The notes under the pieces: generated by a model
Databases searched by the model: none
The model's input: the letters and a program-made list of their open reading frames with translations, nothing else
What the model was told of the DNA's origin: nothing
Shown: positions 62,561-64,000 of the stretch, piece by piece
How the letters are laid out: each line of letters begins with the position of its first letter
Numbering within the stretch: the first letter of the stretch is position 1
Translations under genes and position numbers: made by a program
NCBI GenBank assembly: GCA_016291435.1
Contig: JAEEXH010000003.1
Coordinates: 1 to 64,000 of the forward strand
Reading direction: 5' to 3'
DNA length: 64,000 bases
DNA from: Oscillospiraceae bacterium
GTDB taxonomy: Bacteria; Bacillota; Clostridia; Oscillospirales; Ruminococcaceae

Positions 62561-62823
62561 TGCGGCGCGACATCATCACCCTCACGGACGAAACGGGCGC
62601 ACCCGTGCGCTTTGAGCTGCTCGATGTGATTGAGCACCAGAGCGCCGATTACGCCGTGCTGCTCCCCGCCGATGAGGATGCCGATTCCTATATTCTCCTG
62701 CGCGCCGATGCAGATCCTGCAAATCCGGACGACTACATCTTCGAGGGCGGTGTACCGCAGAAAACCGTGGACGCTGTCTTCGCGAAATTTCAGAAGCGGC
62801 ACCCGGAGCTCTTTGAGGGATGA
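62560..62823 (+). CDS. DUF1292-like small acidic protein
   Basis: 87 residues, from ATG 62560, which overlaps the xylB stop (TGATG). ITLTDETGAPVRFELLDVIEHQSADYAVLLP and YILLRADADPANPDDYIFEG fit the DUF1292 pattern found in many Firmicutes, usually next to housekeeping genes. Strongly acidic, soluble. Function unknown. Confidence 0.72.
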   Translation: MRRDIITLTDETGAPVRFELLDVIEHQSADYAVLLPADEDADSYILLRADADPANPDDYIFEGGVPQKTVDAVFAKFQKRHPELFEG

Positions 62824-63608
62824 CAATGGAAACCAATACAGCTGCGCCGAAGTATAAGATCTTCAACCGCGACGCCTGCAAGTATCTGGCGATCTTCTTC
62901 ATGTTCTGGGGACATCTTGCGTGGATCGGCTCTATGCGGCAAGGCAATGCCTTCGACACGACCGCGATGCCGGTCTGGCAGCAGGTGTTCATTCATCTCT
63001 CGCTTTTCTGCCCGCCGGTGATGTTTTTCTTCATCGCGGACGGATACAAATACACCCGCGACCGCAAAAAATACGCGCTGCGTCTGGGGCTTTTTGCGCT
63101 GATCACGCAGCCGTTTCACTGGCTCATCTTTCAGCCGCAGCAGGGCTGGTGGACATCGAGCGTCATGGTCGATCTGTTCTTCGGTCTGCTCGTGCTCTGT
63201 GCATGGGAAACCGAATGGCCGAAGCCGAAGCGCATTGCGGCGGTCATCGGTCTGCTCCTGCTCAATGTCGCGTGCAATTCTCCGTGGGAGCTCGGCGGAC
63301 CGCTGTTCATCCTGTTTCTGCATGTCTATCGTGACCGCCCGAAGCCGCGATTCATCGCATATCTCACGCTGACACTATTATATAAGGTGCTCGAATGCTT
63401 CTGGCTCAGCCCGAACGCCTCGCGTCCGGCGCTGCAATATGTCGGCGTGGCGATTGAATTTCTCGCGGCTATGGCAGCTTACGCCTGCATGACCGTGTTC
63501 TACAACGGCAAAAAGGGCAGACATCCGGCCTTTGCCAAGTGGTTTTTCTATGCGTTTTATCCCGCACATTATCTGCTCATCTTTCTGATCGAGCGGTTCA
63601 CCCGATAA
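62820..63608 (+). CDS. TraX-family membrane protein
   Basis: 262 residues with seven or eight membrane segments. RDACKYLAIFFMFWGHLAWIG and FFIADGYKYTRDRKKYALRLGLFALITQPFHWLIF are typical of the TraX family, which contains the pilin N-acetylase of the F plasmid and many chromosomal acyltransferase-like proteins. No conjugation gene is near, so a pilin role is unlikely here. ATG 62820 overlaps the previous stop; ATG 62826 is possible. Confidence 0.82.
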   Translation: MTMETNTAAPKYKIFNRDACKYLAIFFMFWGHLAWIGSMRQGNAFDTTAMPVWQQVFIHLSLFCPPVMFFFIADGYKYTRDRKKYALRLGLFALITQPFHWLIFQPQQGWWTSSVMVDLFFGLLVLCAWETEWPKPKRIAAVIGLLLLNVACNSPWELGGPLFILFLHVYRDRPKPRFIAYLTLTLLYKVLECFWLSPNASRPALQYVGVAIEFLAAMAAYACMTVFYNGKKGRHPAFAKWFFYAFYPAHYLLIFLIERFTR

Positions 63609-63623
63609 CAATGGAGGCATATC

Positions 63624-64000
63624 ATGCGTGAAGCAACAGTCACCCGCAACACAAAGGAAACAAAGATCACCGTCACCGTGCGGCTCGACGGCAAAGGCGA
63701 GAATGACATCTCGACCGGCATCGGCTTCTTTGACCACATGCTCACCGCGCTCTCGAAGCACAGCGGCATCAGCATGGTGATCAAGGCAGACGGCGACCTG
63801 CATGTGGACGGTCACCACACCGTCGAGGATACCGGCATTGTGCTCGGGCAGGCGCTCATGCAGGCGCTCGGCGACAAATCCGGCATCGCGCGCTACGGCA
63901 GCGCCTATATCCCGATGGACGAGGCGCTCTCCTTCTGCTCGCTTGACCTCTCGAACCGCCCGTTCCTTGTGTTCCGCGGCGAGTTTACGAATCAGATGAT
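63624..64000 (+). CDS. hisB: Imidazoleglycerol-phosphate dehydratase (partial, 3' end outside window)
   Basis: The first 125 residues of a protein of about 195. [19 protein letters not shown], the metal-binding [15 protein letters not shown] and [17 protein letters not shown], then [16 protein letters not shown] are conserved. Sixth enzymatic step of histidine synthesis. GGAGG lies 7-8 bases before ATG 63624. The other his genes are not in view; the frame is open to the window end. Confidence 0.95.
   Translation, partial: MREATVTRNTKETKITVTVRLDGKGENDISTGIGFFDHMLTALSKHSGISMVIKADGDLHVDGHHTVEDTGIVLGQALMQALGDKSGIARYGSAYIPMDEALSFCSLDLSNRPFLVFRGEFTNQM

Noticed and set aside
62820-63608. TraX homologue as sign of a conjugative element
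   Set aside because: No relaxase, type IV secretion or integrase gene is near; TraX-like proteins are common in chromosomes.

Overview
The window reads as a chromosomal segment of a GC-rich, Gram-positive gut anaerobe of the Clostridia, most likely a Ruminococcus-like member of the Oscillospiraceae. The evidence is the Firmicutes-type gene order (RNase J, c-di-AMP phosphodiesterase, rplI, dnaB, tilS, ftsH; then S10-spc-alpha with a KOW-protein gene between map and infA), strong AGGAGG ribosome binding sites, GTG/TTG starts, rubrerythrin, and cytoplasmic sugar-use genes (xylose isomerase, xylulokinase, GH27 galactosidase). I see no rRNA, tRNA, CRISPR array, insertion sequence or prophage. The genus is an inference.

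Layout. 1-1356: a five-hairpin element and a decayed phosphohexomutase homologue. 1492-10950: rightward housekeeping operon rnj-gdpP-rplI-dnaB-tilS-ftsH behind a near-consensus promoter. 10949-14493: rubrerythrin (left) and an ECF sigma factor coupled to a PASTA-like membrane protein (right), with an ECF-type promoter in front of the sigma gene. 14553-26262: a leftward aromatic amino acid supra-operon (DAHP synthase, tyrA, aroB, aroA, aroC, pheA, an aroE-aroK fusion, aroQ, then queF) with three GNAT acetyltransferase genes and one membrane protein gene inside it. 26241-29850: a duplicated non-coding repeat, a polysaccharide deacetylase, a pair of conserved hypothetical genes, and a face-to-face promoter pair that may make a small RNA. 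29862-46282: the full S10-spc-alpha ribosomal protein cluster, leftward. 46363-49435: GH27 galactosidase with two ATP-grasp enzymes. 49563-54932: small protein, DUF4358-like lipoprotein, secreted transglutaminase, zinc-ribbon protein, membrane protein and AI-2E-type transporter. 55041-64000: rightward pcrA, membrane protein, xylA, membrane protein, xylB, DUF1292-like gene, TraX-like gene, and a hisB cut by the window end.

The most interesting system is the control region of the aromatic operon. A consensus promoter is followed by a 33-codon leader ORF with 7 aromatic residues (Tyr and Phe, no Trp) among residues 8-18. Behind it come mutually exclusive RNA pairings and an intrinsic terminator just before the DAHP synthase gene. 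This is the layout of ribosome-mediated attenuation sensing Tyr/Phe, in a lineage where T-box control would be the usual expectation. Other points for a second look: the active-site-less phosphohexomutase, the sigma/PASTA pair, the inverted promoter pair with its candidate RNA, the long terminator-containing leader and structured spacers of the S10 operon, the Arg-rich tail on S3, and the tandem ATP-grasp genes.

All calls come from reading the sequence and translations by eye; no database search, folding program or alignment was run.
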